From positions 170,744,085 through 170,808,084 of the forward strand of contig CM041780.1 in assembly GCA_023374045.1 (NCBI GenBank): a DNA stretch of 64,000 bases. The letters run 5' to 3'. This DNA is from Limonium bicolor. Taxonomy: Eukaryota > Streptophyta > Magnoliopsida > Caryophyllales > Plumbaginaceae. Every line of letters begins with the position of its first letter. The first letter of the stretch is position 1. A program made the translations under genes and the position numbers. This document shows positions 35,901 to 47,773 of this stretch, piece by piece. Below the pieces are notes generated by a model. It was not told the DNA's origin. It did no database searches and was given only the letters and a program-made list of their open reading frames with translations.

Positions 35901-38713
35901 CCACAACTTGATTTAAACCTTATAATAAATACTTATAAATGTATATAAGCCATATAACACTTCTAAAAATTATGCTAATGACTTAGAATGATTATAAACT
36001 AAAAATAGAACATTTAATTCTTAGATAATTTGGTTTGACCATTTATGTATCATAATTAATTTTTGTGACACATATTATATCTTAAGGTAATATTCTTACC
36101 TTATATGTTATAAATTATTTTCTTGACATTATAACTTATGATTTTCAGCCTTAATTATTTAAAGGTTATACATAATTTGTATACCAAAGTTTGAAGCTCA
36201 AATCAAGCTTAAGCTTAATAAACCATAATTATATATACTTACTCCTTGAATCAAGATAATTCTTGTACTTGATTTCTCCTTGAATTCCAAGCTCTTCAAA
36301 TGTTATTTTAATGTAGGGAATTCGGCCACCTTATATACATTTAGGAGATCCATTTGTTAGAATTCTAACAAGGATTTATAAATGAGATTTGGAGTAGTTT
36401 TACAAGAGTTTACCTTAGGAATTTTACACGGTATTTTTGGTACACCTTGGGATGATTGTAGATCCAAGTTTCCTTCATGATATAATGAAGATAATATAGA
36501 TTTAGAAGTTCATAAATTTTTGAAAATACCTTAAGCAATTTACTTAGGATTTTCAACATGAAAATATACCTTAACTTGATCTTGTTGTTCCTTGTGTTGT
36601 TGTTGAATCTAGGAACCTCCTTGGAACATCTAATGCTTGGCGAAAATTGTAGGTTTGCTAGGATGTTTTGTTGCTTCAAGATTTAGAAGATTTAACTATG
36701 AATTTACATAGAAATGGTGTTAGAGCTTAGATCACCATTAATGGAGCTTTGAAGCTCTAAAGAATGAACTAACAAAGAAGAAGAAGAAAAGAGAGAACAA
36801 AGAGTAGCTTACCAATCGGCCATGGAAGGCAAGGAAAGAAATGAGGCCTCACGTAAGACTTAAGGTAAGGAAAGGAAATGATAGAATTATTTTGATAGTA
36901 ATTGTCAATTTGCTTAACCTTTCCTTTGTTATTTAATTGTTTGTTAGACTCAATAATTCCCTTAGTTGATGTTAGGCTTTCGGCTGCTTGCTAAGGAATA
37001 ATGGAGCTTATTTGACAATGGAAACTAGAAGACAAGACATGGTAGGTATGTGTCTCCTTGAATTTTCTAAGATGATATTAGTCTTTGTTTTCCTATGTCT
37101 TTTACGGTAATGTGGAGTCAATTGGGCAATTGATTTCTTTGTCTTTTGAATTATAAGAACATGCTAGGTTACTAGGTATCTTATTTGATTTATTTTAAAG
37201 CAATCAACTTGCTCTTTTTCCTCCTTGAAATCGGCCAACATGTGCTAGTAAGGCCACTTGATTTGTCTATATTTGACATGGAGTTGTGCTTGTTAGGTAG
37301 CTGTCTCCTTGAATAATTAGAAAGCAATTATTCTCCCTTTATTATGTAAGAAATCGGCACTCACATGCTTGGTAACATGGTTTTTTTATTTGATTCTTGC
37401 AACTTGTATGAGGTAGATATAGCTTTCTTATTTTATTTCATTACTTTTGTTTAAACTAATTTCTCCTTGATTCCATGCAGGAATACGGTAGAGGAAGGCT
37501 TGAATTGACTGCATTTAATTGTTACATCATCACATAATATATGCTAGGTGAGTCACATTAGCATAAGACAATTTTCAAACCAAAAACTAGTCAAATGTGA
37601 CTACAAATGGCGCATGGCATGGAGGTCCAATGGGACTGATTTTTGCTTTAGTTCCTGTCACATTATATTGTACTAAGACCATACTAATATGTGTAATAGG
37701 TTCCAGCATTTATTTGGTACATTTATATGATGGTAAAAGATGAAAGTTTTAAGGTAAAAATGCTGATTTTAGGTACCTTTTTGACCCAAAAATCGTCCCC
37801 ACTTGTACTATGAATTTAGTACTAGAATAATTTATTTAGATGGTAATTTTATCCCCTTTTAAGATTATCAATTCGTGGCTCCTTAAAAACTTCAAGGCAA
37901 TTGTGTAAAACACATTTTTATGACACCCGAAGGTGCGTTTTTGTGCTTTAAGGATTTTTCAAGGAAACAATTAGTCGCTATGAGTTCCAAGTGTTTATTG
38001 ACATTGTTTATAGTCATTAATAATATGTTAAGGTGTTACATTGAGTTATATGGGGTTATATAAACTCGTAACTCAATTTTCGGGCTACCGGGACACTCCC
38101 GGGGCAAAAAGGAGCGTTAAGAAATTCTCTCGAGCACTTTGTGTATTTTGAAAAAGTAGCTCGATTACTCTCTTTAGAATGTTGAATATAGATGATAGGA
38201 ACTCTTAGAATAATTTATATTGGAGTTTGTGCCACTTCGGTACCTCTCCTGGGCACTCCCGAGGGTTTATGGGGCGCTCATCGGGAACCTCCGAGCACTT
38301 TGTCTTTAACTGAGAATTTATCTTGAGAACTTCATCTTAAATGTTCATTAAAGTGTTATTGTGCATTTAGAATGACGTGTAATGCTTTACTTTATTTTAT
38401 AAGATATTTCTGGGACTTTCAGGCCTTGAGGGGCCCTTAAGGGAACTCCCGGGCATATTGTATTTTTACTCAGTTCTAACTGAGGACTTGTGTTTTAAAG
38501 GTCATAAAATGATCCTTGGTTAACTTCATATGAGTTTTAGAGCTTATATAACTTGTTTTTCTTAAGGTCGGGCTTTAACGCACGTTTTTAACCTTAAGGA
38601 GTTTAGGTGCGTTTTTTAACGCCCAAGTGTTTATATGCTTTCTTAGGGTTTAATAAACCCCAAATAATATTTATTTACTTAAATTTAATTATTTAAATAT
38701 TATGGGTATTTCA
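32998..38713 (-). repeat. 5' LTR of element B, 5.7 kb
   Basis: Bounded by TGTGACACCCC and GGGTATTTCA, oriented on the minus strand and followed (sense) by primer-binding site and gag. Homologous to the A LTR. Contains the uninterrupted site where E2 inserted in A (around 33177-33184). The extra segment near 38130-38310 repeats motifs such as CTCCCG...GAGCACTTTGT and may be a local duplication. No gene seen. Right flank begins CTCAC. Confidence 0.9.
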
Positions 38714-40434
38714 CTCACCTAACATGTCTTAAAAATCCTTATAACATTATTACATACCAATCCCCATCATTAGAAACCTTAAATTGTTTTTTTATAAGTG
38801 GCCAACCGACCCACCCTGGGTAGGTCGTCTGGGTGGGTCGGGTGCAGAGAGCATCCGAGTTCACAGTTTCAGCCCGACCGACCCAGACTGGGGTTGGTCC
38901 CCTGAGTAGGTTGGCTGCAGAAAACTTCTCATACATTGTCAAACTTTCTCCAAACTTTTCCTCAAGCCTTCTAATGTGTTTTAACACCAATTGGAACACT
39001 TAAACCTCCATTTAAAATCCACCAAAATCTTTTCCCAACTCACTTCTAATCTCCCCAAACAATTACTCATTTACATACAAATTCCTAACATTTGTAATGT
39101 TTTTCCTTAAGTTTCCAAGTGGTAATTTATACCCATGACATCTACTAACGAAAGTGTACTCCACCACATAATAACTACTCCTAAAGCATTATTTTGCATA
39201 CCTACCACTCCTCTTTCATAACTTCCCAAGTCTTCCTCATAAGTTCATTCTTATCCTTTACAATACATTATTTTTCCCTTGTTTTCCAAAACTTGCACAA
39301 GTCTTGAATACTTCACATAACATAACTTTGGTGTGTATAAAACACCCATTTGATCTCTAAATCTTCCAAGAACATCCCTAGGTCATCCTAGGACTCATGA
39401 ACACCTTAATTCATTTCCTTACACCAATTTATCATTTACAATTCCTAGTACTCCTAGGTTGTTCCTACTTAGAAATGCACTTAAACCATTGGATTTCTAT
39501 ACAAATTTTGACATGGTCTCCCCATAATTCTAACATGTTCCCACACATTATCTAGCTCACCAAAGCACTCCAACCATCAACTCATTCAAGGCACTAACCC
39601 ACACATCAATTCCATCGTTTTAACCACAATCACCTCAATGTACATAACTTTAAAAACTTGGCTCTTAGGCCCTTAAACAACATTAAATTAAACACTGAAT
39701 TTCCTCATAATAATAGCAACACCTACAGTACACTCAACATTTATATTTGCACCAAAACAACAAAATTTCCTTAAAACACCACATAAGCTTAAGGTAAGTT
39801 ATTTACCTTGGATTTCTTTCAAACTTTCCCTCCTCCTCTTTCACTCTTGTTCCACAACCAGTTTTAATGAGTTTGTATTGCTAATCTAATGACCAAGCCC
39901 AATGGAGTACTAATTAGCATTAAGAACTAGTAAAGTTCTTGAACAACCCTTGAACAAGGAGGCTTCTAGGCATCGGAATTTAGAGCATTACCTTGCAACT
40001 TCCCAAGGGAGTATTAGGCACTAAAAAAAATGATTCTCCAGCACTCTTTGAAGGCAAACAAGCTAGGAAAGAGAGGAACATAAGGGTTCAAAATCTGTAG
40101 AAAATCGGTTTCAAGAAAACAAGGAAAAGGAGGGTTTTTGAGTTTTTCTTACCATATAACATACAAGGGGATGTCTAGCTTCAAGAATGAGTGGTTTTTC
40201 CTCCAAAATGAGCTACAGCCATGGAGTTCGAAATCAACATTTGGGGGTTTTGAAGGGTGGAAAAGAATGCCCAAGACTAGAGGAGCTGTGAGCCTCGATT
40301 TTAAACCCTATCCTATGTTGATTAAGTTGATTAGGATCTAGTCGGGTTTTAGGTCCACTTATAACCTAAGGTTAATAACTATGTCATACAACAATAATTA
40401 TTAAAAACCTAGGCTAGCTCACTGGAACCTATTA
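38714..40434 (-). repeat. LTR D, left part
   Basis: Sequence between the B insertion and LTR F. I assign it to the same LTR as 41992-42825 because it carries a hairpin pair like the arrays in E2 and E3 at a comparable place. A perfect 11-bp inverted repeat (CCGACCCACCC at 38806-38816, GGGTGGGTCGG at 38831-38841) is followed about 68 bp later by an imperfect one. No LTR edge is visible on this side. The assignment is inference. No gene recognised. Confidence 0.5.
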
Positions 40435-41991
40435 TGAGTCGCCACCTAATTTAAACCTAGACCAAATTAGGAGAGGAGAGTTCGGGTTCGGGGGCTTGGT
40501 ATACGACTTATTTAGGGTTCAATTACTTTCATTACCCCTAGAAGTCGTTCTTCCTCTACTTAGTTTAATTACGGCTTATTACGAGTCGTTTTAACCTAAG
40601 TGCGCGAGCTTCTGTTTTTTTTTTTATGCTTTTAACATTTTTTTGACAGAAAATTAAAGTGAAATTAAAAGCTACCTAAACTAGGGTTTCGAAGGCAAAA
40701 TTAGGTCAAATTTTGTTTACGTCCGTGGCACGGACACCATGTCCGAGACCACGGACCCCAGTTAACCTAATTATACAGAAAAGTCGAATTTAAGGAAAAA
40801 CAAAAAAAATGAAAAGTCCGGGGCCACGGACAGGCTGTCCGTAGGCCCGGACATTATTTAGAAAAACCTAATTTTGAAATTTTAAAATCCCACCGCCGTC
40901 CGTGGGTGTCCGTGGCCACGGACAACCCATCCGTGGTCCCGGACCATAGGTCCGAGGTCACGGACCACCCACGGACGGTGGTTTTCTGATGATTCCCGAG
41001 GGTGTTTTGAGCTCAAATTTTATGGGTGTGTAGCCTGAAAGATTTTAAACACGTTAGTAACTGAAAGAACTCAATTTGACATAAAAATTAATGTGAAACT
41101 TAGCAAACAAGTAACAAGGCAGTAGCTGAAACAATTAACGATACAGAAGCGAACAAGAGTTAGTTTAAGCCCAAATTTTGAGGCAAGACTGATAATGTCG
41201 TGGGGAGTTAGGAAAGTGAAATTTCTACCTGTTTTACCTTCGGATTCACGACGATTCTTCACACGGGATTCGTTGAGTGCTCCGTTGACGGCAGACCCGA
41301 ACGGATTTCAAACCAAGCTTCTGGTTGTTGGTTGTTCTTGCTGTTCTTCACGTTTTGGAGGTGTTTTGTGGGGTTTTGATGATTATTGGTGCTTTGGGAA
41401 TCGGAAAACGTGTTTGGATGGTGATTTCGGGGGATTTTCGGTATGATTCGGGTGGCCGGTTGTTGGAAAACGTGAGAGAGAGAAGGGAGGCTGTGCTTTC
41501 TGACTTCCTAGGGTTCTTGAGCATATGAGATCCTGATTTTATCAAAAAACCTATCCCCTTATATAGACTTTCTTAAAGAAAATCTAGTAAAAGTAAGATT
41601 TTGGCATTTTAATTAAATGACTTCCCAAAGGAATTTTGCTGTGAAATTTTAACCACATGTCAAGGATGGAGATTATGGATTTTCTGAGGTGGAATCGAAC
41701 TTTTTAAATGTTGGAATATTTTTAAATTGAATTTCTCGTCAGATTCAGTCAGAAATTGCTAGAAAATGATTGGAAATTCAAAAAATCAAAATTCCAACGC
41801 CATTATGCTTAGAATGTCATCCTCTATCATAGGTTAAAATATCAAAGCATTTCAAGCTGATTTGGGCATCTTCCGGAGGAGAGAGAAAGCCTATAGGAGG
41901 TCTCATGAGCCTTAAAAATTACGAAAACGCCCCTGACAACACCAAAACCTTGTAGACCTTAACCAGGGGGGTCAAAATTTTGGGTATAACA
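40435..41991 (-). repeat. LTR F, a third LTR type (solo LTR or element end)
   Basis: The right edge ends GGGTATAACA (sense start TGTTATACCC). The left edge lies near GAGTCGCCACC, whose reverse complement GGTGGCGACTC resembles the non-Met primer-binding region of Tat/Ogre-like Gypsy elements. Clusters of GTCCGTGG and CCACGGAC inverted repeats occupy 40721-40977. I could not find a matching target duplication, so the left boundary is approximate and solo-LTR status is uncertain. Confidence 0.45.
40721..40977. repeat. Cluster of GTCCGTGG/CCACGGAC inverted repeats
   Basis: Three groups at 40721-40756, 40816-40852 and 40897-40977. The last has 12-bp perfect outer arms (CGTCCGTGGGTG at 40897-40908, CACCCACGGACG at 40966-40977) enclosing further inverted repeats. 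The groups are 80-95 bp apart. Confidence 0.85.
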
Positions 41992-42825
41992 AGAGCAAGA
42001 TGGTATATTTATTTTTCGGGTTTGAGCTTGTTTAGAGGTAGAAAATGGAAGATGAAGATGGAGCTGGTTGGAGCTTATTGAAATCGCCATTTGAGGAAGA
42101 AGAGAACAAGGTGAGTGCTGGGAGGAAGAAGAAAACTTGAGGAAGCAAGGAAAAGTGGGAATAGAAGAGAGAGAAATGTAAAAAGTAACATTTGTACTTT
42201 TCTACTTTACCTTTTTGTCTTTTTGTGACCAATAGTGAAATAAAGAGATGAGAGAGGGAGGGGAAACCGTGTGACACACAAAAAGAAGGGGGGATCAGGT
42301 TTTTAATTTGCAAAAGTAGAGAGTATTTTACTCTTATTACGATTTACGCCCCATATGTTCCCGGTTTATACACTATTCACTAATTCGGGCCCGTTTTCCG
42401 GATTTTTATCGTTTCTTTAATTTTAATGGTTCTTAAACTCCCATTAGTGTTTATTATAGTTATATGATCAACTATAATTTTTACACGGTCATTTGACCGT
42501 TTAAAGTCATGTTTTCGGGTTTTCTCGAAAAACGTGCTTTAAGAGTCCGTTAGCGTTTTAACGCATTATTTGGATCCATTTCCTTCGATAATTTTTCCCA
42601 CATGTCCTTAGTGTGTATTTAGGGTATAAAAATATATTTATAACCTTAGTGGAGGTTACATACCTCCTATGACAATTAAATACGCGTTTTCACGTTTTGC
42701 GCGGTTTGCGTGTTTTCTTTTTCCTTTTGGTTTCTCTTTCTTCACCAAGGTTCTTAAGGACCTAATTAGCCTTAAATTATCATACTTACATAATTAATTA
42801 ACATATTAAGGTTTGGGGTATTTCA
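41992..42825 (-). repeat. LTR D, right part with LTR edge
   Basis: Ends GGGGTATTTCA at 42825. In the sense direction its first 460 bases align with the starts of the E3 and E2 LTRs. A stretch beginning GCACGTTTTTCGAGAAAACC is nearly identical to E3. The following bases ATTAT are a candidate target duplication in LTR E. Confidence 0.75.
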
Positions 42826-45800
42826 ATTATTCTTGTCATATTTTCGCTCTTATTTATTTATAATCTAAGGTTTCCAACATTATTATGTTCTTATATGTAT
42901 ATATACACATAAATATTACCGTTCAGCACTATTAAAATTCAGAAACTACCATCCTTCCCCACATAGTTTGATTATTTACAAACTATCCCATATATTATAT
43001 TGTTACATTATCAACCTTATTAACTTATAACATATGATATTCAAACCTTAAAAATATATATATATGAACAACCCCTTTGTTTAATTCAGATTTATTGGTT
43101 TACCCTCAATTTCCTCTTAATTACACTATAACCCCTTTTATTTTATAAAATTTCATTTAATTACTTAAGACTTTATATTATACACTCTAATTATTTAGAT
43201 CCTCATTTTAATCCCAAATTTTCACCAGAATTATTAACTTACCCTAAATTGTTTGGTTTTCACTCTAGCAGCTCACAACTTTCATTAATCACATTATAAA
43301 CCACCTTTATTTTATAATTTGCAATGTAATGCCCAGACTTTATATTATACATAATGGTTTATTAAATTCCAAAAGCCACTCAATAATTCTTCCAAATTTC
43401 TAAACAACCCCAAGGGTTGTTCTAATTTTCATTTCTACCCAGATTTTTGGTTATTTACAAGGTAGCCCATAAACTTTGTAATTGTTACACTTTAGTATTT
43501 AAACTATATATTATCATCCTTTATTAATTAAATCATTAAACCAATCCCAAAAATCTCTAAATTTCCATACAACCCCTAGCTTATTTAAATTCCATCCTAT
43601 AACCAAATTTTTTGGTAATTACATAAACACCCCATTTCTTTTTATAAATGTTATTTTTAACTTATTATTTCTTTAAATACCAAAAATGATTATTTTTATC
43701 ATTCTAATTGGGTCAACCCTCCCATGTGGTCAAGGTTGACCACCTAAATTTATTTCTTTGACCACAATGGTATTATTTTCGAAAATGCCCCAATCTTTTC
43801 TCTAGTTTTACATTTTACATCTTAATTGTTTTAAAATTCATATTATATGTTTTAAAATTCCTAAAAATGTTTCCTCACGGTTTTTAATTCTATTCGGTGC
43901 TCTATATTTTATTTAATCATGTTTTGACCCCATAATTAGTTGTTATGTTTATTTAGATACTTATAATGTTTATAATTTATTTTAAACATTATAACATTAT
44001 TCTTAATTCAAGCAACACCTAAAATTACTAATATTCAACTAAAATGTCCCTAAGTGGTTTTGTTCACCGAAATTGCGTATTTGCACCAGAATTCATTTAA
44101 TTGTTTTTAAACCACTCTAAAATTTCAATGAGAATTATTTTAAGCTTAAAATAAGCAAAATAAGGATGCCTAAACTCATGGCTTAAACATAGCATATTAT
44201 TAACTATTAAATGACATCCAAATAAATACTAGTTCACGGCTTGTACAAAATTTAACATTTCACCAATTAAATTTAGTTTTTCTTCGACATTTAATTTATA
44301 AACATAATTTTTTTATAAGTCGTTTATACTTAAGCGTACCAACTAAACACATTACTAAAATTACTTGCACATTTTTAGGGTTCAATCAACACCCTTATAC
44401 ATACATGCTCTCGGTCATATTTATTTTCCAACTGATTAGCTTTAAAATACATTTTTTTAAGAGCTTAAGAGTGCTAACTTGAATTTAATCCCCAAGAATC
44501 TTTCCACCAGCCTCAATCCTTCTCGGCTGAACATGATCACATATCATGAATCAGTTGTTTGTACTCAATTTTTTTTCTTTAACCATCATATAACCCTTAA
44601 GGCTTTTATGGATATTTTTACCTCTTAAAAATCTTGTTTTCTTCCTCTTGTAATTTCCTTCACCATTCACAGTTCTTTTTGGTTGAGCAAGGACCATTCG
44701 GTCATCATGAAACAAGGAAGAAAAACTGAATCAAACATCCTTCTAATTAGCTAGTTTAGGGAGGTCTTTATGCATGATTTTTAAGCGTTAAAGGAGAGGA
44801 TTTCACTTGTGTTCTGTAGGGTTCTAGATGGTATTCTTGAACAGCTAAAGCAAGGGAAATAAGTTCAGTTTTGTCCATGAAAAATAGAGGAGAAGGGAAG
44901 CTTAAAACAGCCATGAACTTTCAGTTTTTTATCTTGTTTTCCAACCTTCTTATGGTGTGTTTTTGGTACCATTTTTAGCTCAAGAAAGGGCTAAGAATAG
45001 CCTCCATATGTGAGCAACCAGAGGTAGAAGGAAAGGGTATGAATTAGCTCATTTTCAGATCTATACATGGAAGGGAAGAGGGCATGTTTAAAGGCACATT
45101 TCCTTACCTTTTGAAACTCCAAATGAGCTCTCCTTGTTCCTTGTTCCTTGGTCCTTTCATCCGGTTTGAGGCCTTCAAAGTGGAGTTCTTATACCTAAAA
45201 AATGGACAACGAAATGATGGGAAATATGGTGCTGAAAAGCCCCAGGAGAGGAAGGAAGAATAGGTAAGTTTTTACCTTTCTATGGTGCTGTTTTCCTTGC
45301 TATTTATCAACAAAATGGGTGGGGATTAACTGGTGGTTTTTACTGTCTAATGAAGAGGACAAGAAGCTGCATTTTAGTGGTAATAATGGAGAAAAGTTCC
45401 AGTCAGAAGGAGAGTTGGAGTTCATGAGATAAGAAAGGAAAGAAAGGATGAAACTCACCGGTTTTTTCCTCTGCTGCTGTCCAAAAATGAATAAGGAAAG
45501 AAGAGCTGCCTTGTTTCTGTTTTTGTAGCCGAGAGTGCAGCATGGAAGGAGTGGGTTGCTGTCGTGTGACAAGGGGGAGAAAGTAAAGAAGTGCTGTTGT
45601 CTTGGAAGGAGAAAGAAGAAGGACTGCAACAAGTTGCTTCTCTTTGTCGTTTCAGCCAAATGAGAGGAGGAAAAGAATGTTGTCACCGATTGAAGGAAGA
45701 AGAGAAGGAAAGTAGATGGCTACTGCTGTCATAAGGAAGAAAGAAAGACTAAAGTGCTGTAGAGGGGGATGGTGTACCGAGAAGGCAAGGGGGAGAGAAA

Positions 45801-46023
45801 AAAGAGTGATATTATTTAGTCCACTTGTGCTTGTATGTACTTAGCTAGTTTGTTTATTTTTTTGGTAGTTTTCTGGTTCCCTTATCCCATGCTAGTCAGC
45901 CAGCCAAGGAGATATTTAAGGGGAATTTTGAATTTTTCATTAGTTCCTAATGTAACATACAAGTTACAAATATATATGACTAGACTTATTTGTTAAATGG
46001 TGACTTATGATATTTTGTTTTAA

Positions 46024-46074
<51 letters not shown>

Positions 46075-46328
46075 GATGATTTAGACTATATATATAGCTA
46101 AATGAGTGCTATATGTGACATTTAATACATGTACTAATATGTTACATGTGATATTAAAATTGGGAGTAAATTTCTCCTTAATAGTATTTCCTCTTTTATT
46201 AGAGATTTAATGTATAGTTTAATGTCCATTTTTAACTATATGTTTATGCAATAATATTTATGACAATTATTGCTCATGATTTAATTTAATCCTTATTAAT
46301 TAAGGTAATAAATTTTTGGGGTATTTCA
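42826..46328 (-). repeat. LTR E, AT-rich LTR fragment
   Basis: Ends GGGGTATTTCA at 46328 and is entered at 42826 by element D. It resembles LTRs A and B in composition and in a stretch with GGTCAA...TTGACC (43722-43742), but is more diverged. A 39-bp TA run lies at 46029-46067. A 128-codon open frame at 45300-45686 (minus) is rich in Ser, Phe and Leu from a purine-rich strand and is not supported as a gene. Confidence 0.6.
46029..46067. repeat. TA microsatellite
   Basis: About 19 uninterrupted TA units. Confidence 0.97.
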
Positions 46329-46912
46329 TATGTAGTAGATTTGGGGTCGTTATAATAGGGAGCTAGTCGGGAGACTGGTCGGGGTTTTTGCTAGGGAAAC
46401 CCAACTAACTTTGTTCGTCTAGTCTCAAGTTTAGCCTTCACTCTGGGGACTGGGGTTTCCATCGGGGACACCCGACTTCTTAAGCTTGGTGGTCGGCCAT
46501 ATTATTCGTCGGTTGTTTGTTCCTCATTTAGGTACATGTTTATGAGTACAAATGTGTGATTAGTTTCCCCTAATAATATGATTGAGGTAGAGTTAATTAC
46601 ACCATACCAACAGATATATTCTAGAATTAGGAAATTTTCATCATATACCCTTGTGGTTTACCCATTTTTTATAAAATATCCCTAACTTCACAAATCACTA
46701 CAATATACCCCTCAGGTTCAATTTACTCTACAATATACCCCTCAATTTTATTTTACTTTACAATATACCCCTCAGATTTATTTTACTCCACAATATACCC
46801 GTGTGAGTGTAACAAATACTTTTTTCACTATATACCCTTGCACCGGGTACCGACTAGATTTTCATGATATACCCCTATGAAGAGTAGTGAATTTTGTTTT
46901 CAACACGATATA
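46329..46912. repeat. Unassigned stretch with 30-bp repeat
   Basis: Host sequence between LTR E and the Copia-like element. The first 250 bases show nothing recognisable. From about 46640 come phrases such as ATACCCTTGTGGTTTACCC, then CAATATACCC recurring exactly every 30 bp at 46701, 46731, 46761 and 46791. The last bases are the ATATA target duplication (46908-46912). Similar phrases occur in plant DNA transposon ends, but I cannot assign a family. Confidence 0.6.
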
Positions 46913-47546
46913 TGTAAGTTCCTAGACATTGGCGATCTTATTCTGCGACTCAGAAGGTGTTGATGTTCTGAGTTCACAACTGAGGAAGAACAGGGAGAAA
47001 GAAGGGAAGACCAGAATAGCATAAAGGTTGAACCTTTATTATAATCACATATAACAATGGTTACACAATCACGTATTCAATGCTAATACAAACCCTCACA
47101 TCAAGAACACTATCTTGACATAACTCACACGTAATTTGAGTTCTGAACTCAAATTACCTACAACGAAATCAGCAGCAAAGCTCTCCTTGAATTGGCTCTC
47201 AAATCTCACTCTCTCTCTCCCTCTCTCTATTTTTCTCTATACTCACCCTTACAATCTCCTTGGCAAATTACATTGTATACTCTTTTCTCTTTTGCATGAA
47301 TTGCTGTGCTCTAAAGTCTAATCTATCTTTCCTTTTTATAGAGATGAAATTAAGAAAAGAGAATATATATCTTTTAAGATTTTCTTTATCTTTAACATAT
47401 AAAGTAAATCTCACTAGATAAAATCTTGTTGAATAGTCTATCTGCTTCCTTGCTTGTTAGTTCAAGACTGATGGGCGTCGCTTCAGGTTGACCTTATGTC
47501 AGGCTTTAGTATTGAACTGAGTTTGCCGATCAAAATAGCATCAACA
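46913..47546 (-). repeat. Copia-like 3' LTR
   Basis: Direct repeat of 49621-50248. Preceded in the sense direction by the polypurine tract at 47547-47564. Confidence 0.93.
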
Positions 47547-47564
47547 ATTTCCTCTTTTTTTGTG
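47547..47564 (-). promoter_or_regulatory. Copia-like polypurine tract
   Basis: Sense AAAAAAAGAGGAAAT abuts the 3' LTR start, the usual plus-strand primer site. Confidence 0.8.
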
Positions 47565-47773
47565 TGGCAAACTTTGTAAGTCTTGAACTGATGAATGTTC
47601 CCCCTGAATTGTTGTATACATTCAAGACCAATTGGTAAACTATGTAACTCTTGAACTGATTAATGTTCCCCTTGAGTTGTAGAATACGTTAAAGACCAAT
47701 TTCCCCTTTGCCAAATAAAAAAGAACAAAGTCATAAACCTTCTGGATTGGGGTAGTAGTGCATCATGGTCAGA

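Noticed and set aside
45300..45686. 128-codon open frame as a gene
   Set aside because: Arises from a purine-rich strand in LTR E; Ser/Phe/Leu-rich and without known motif.
46029..46067. TA run as a replication origin or centromere signal
   Set aside because: An ordinary microsatellite in an AT-rich LTR.
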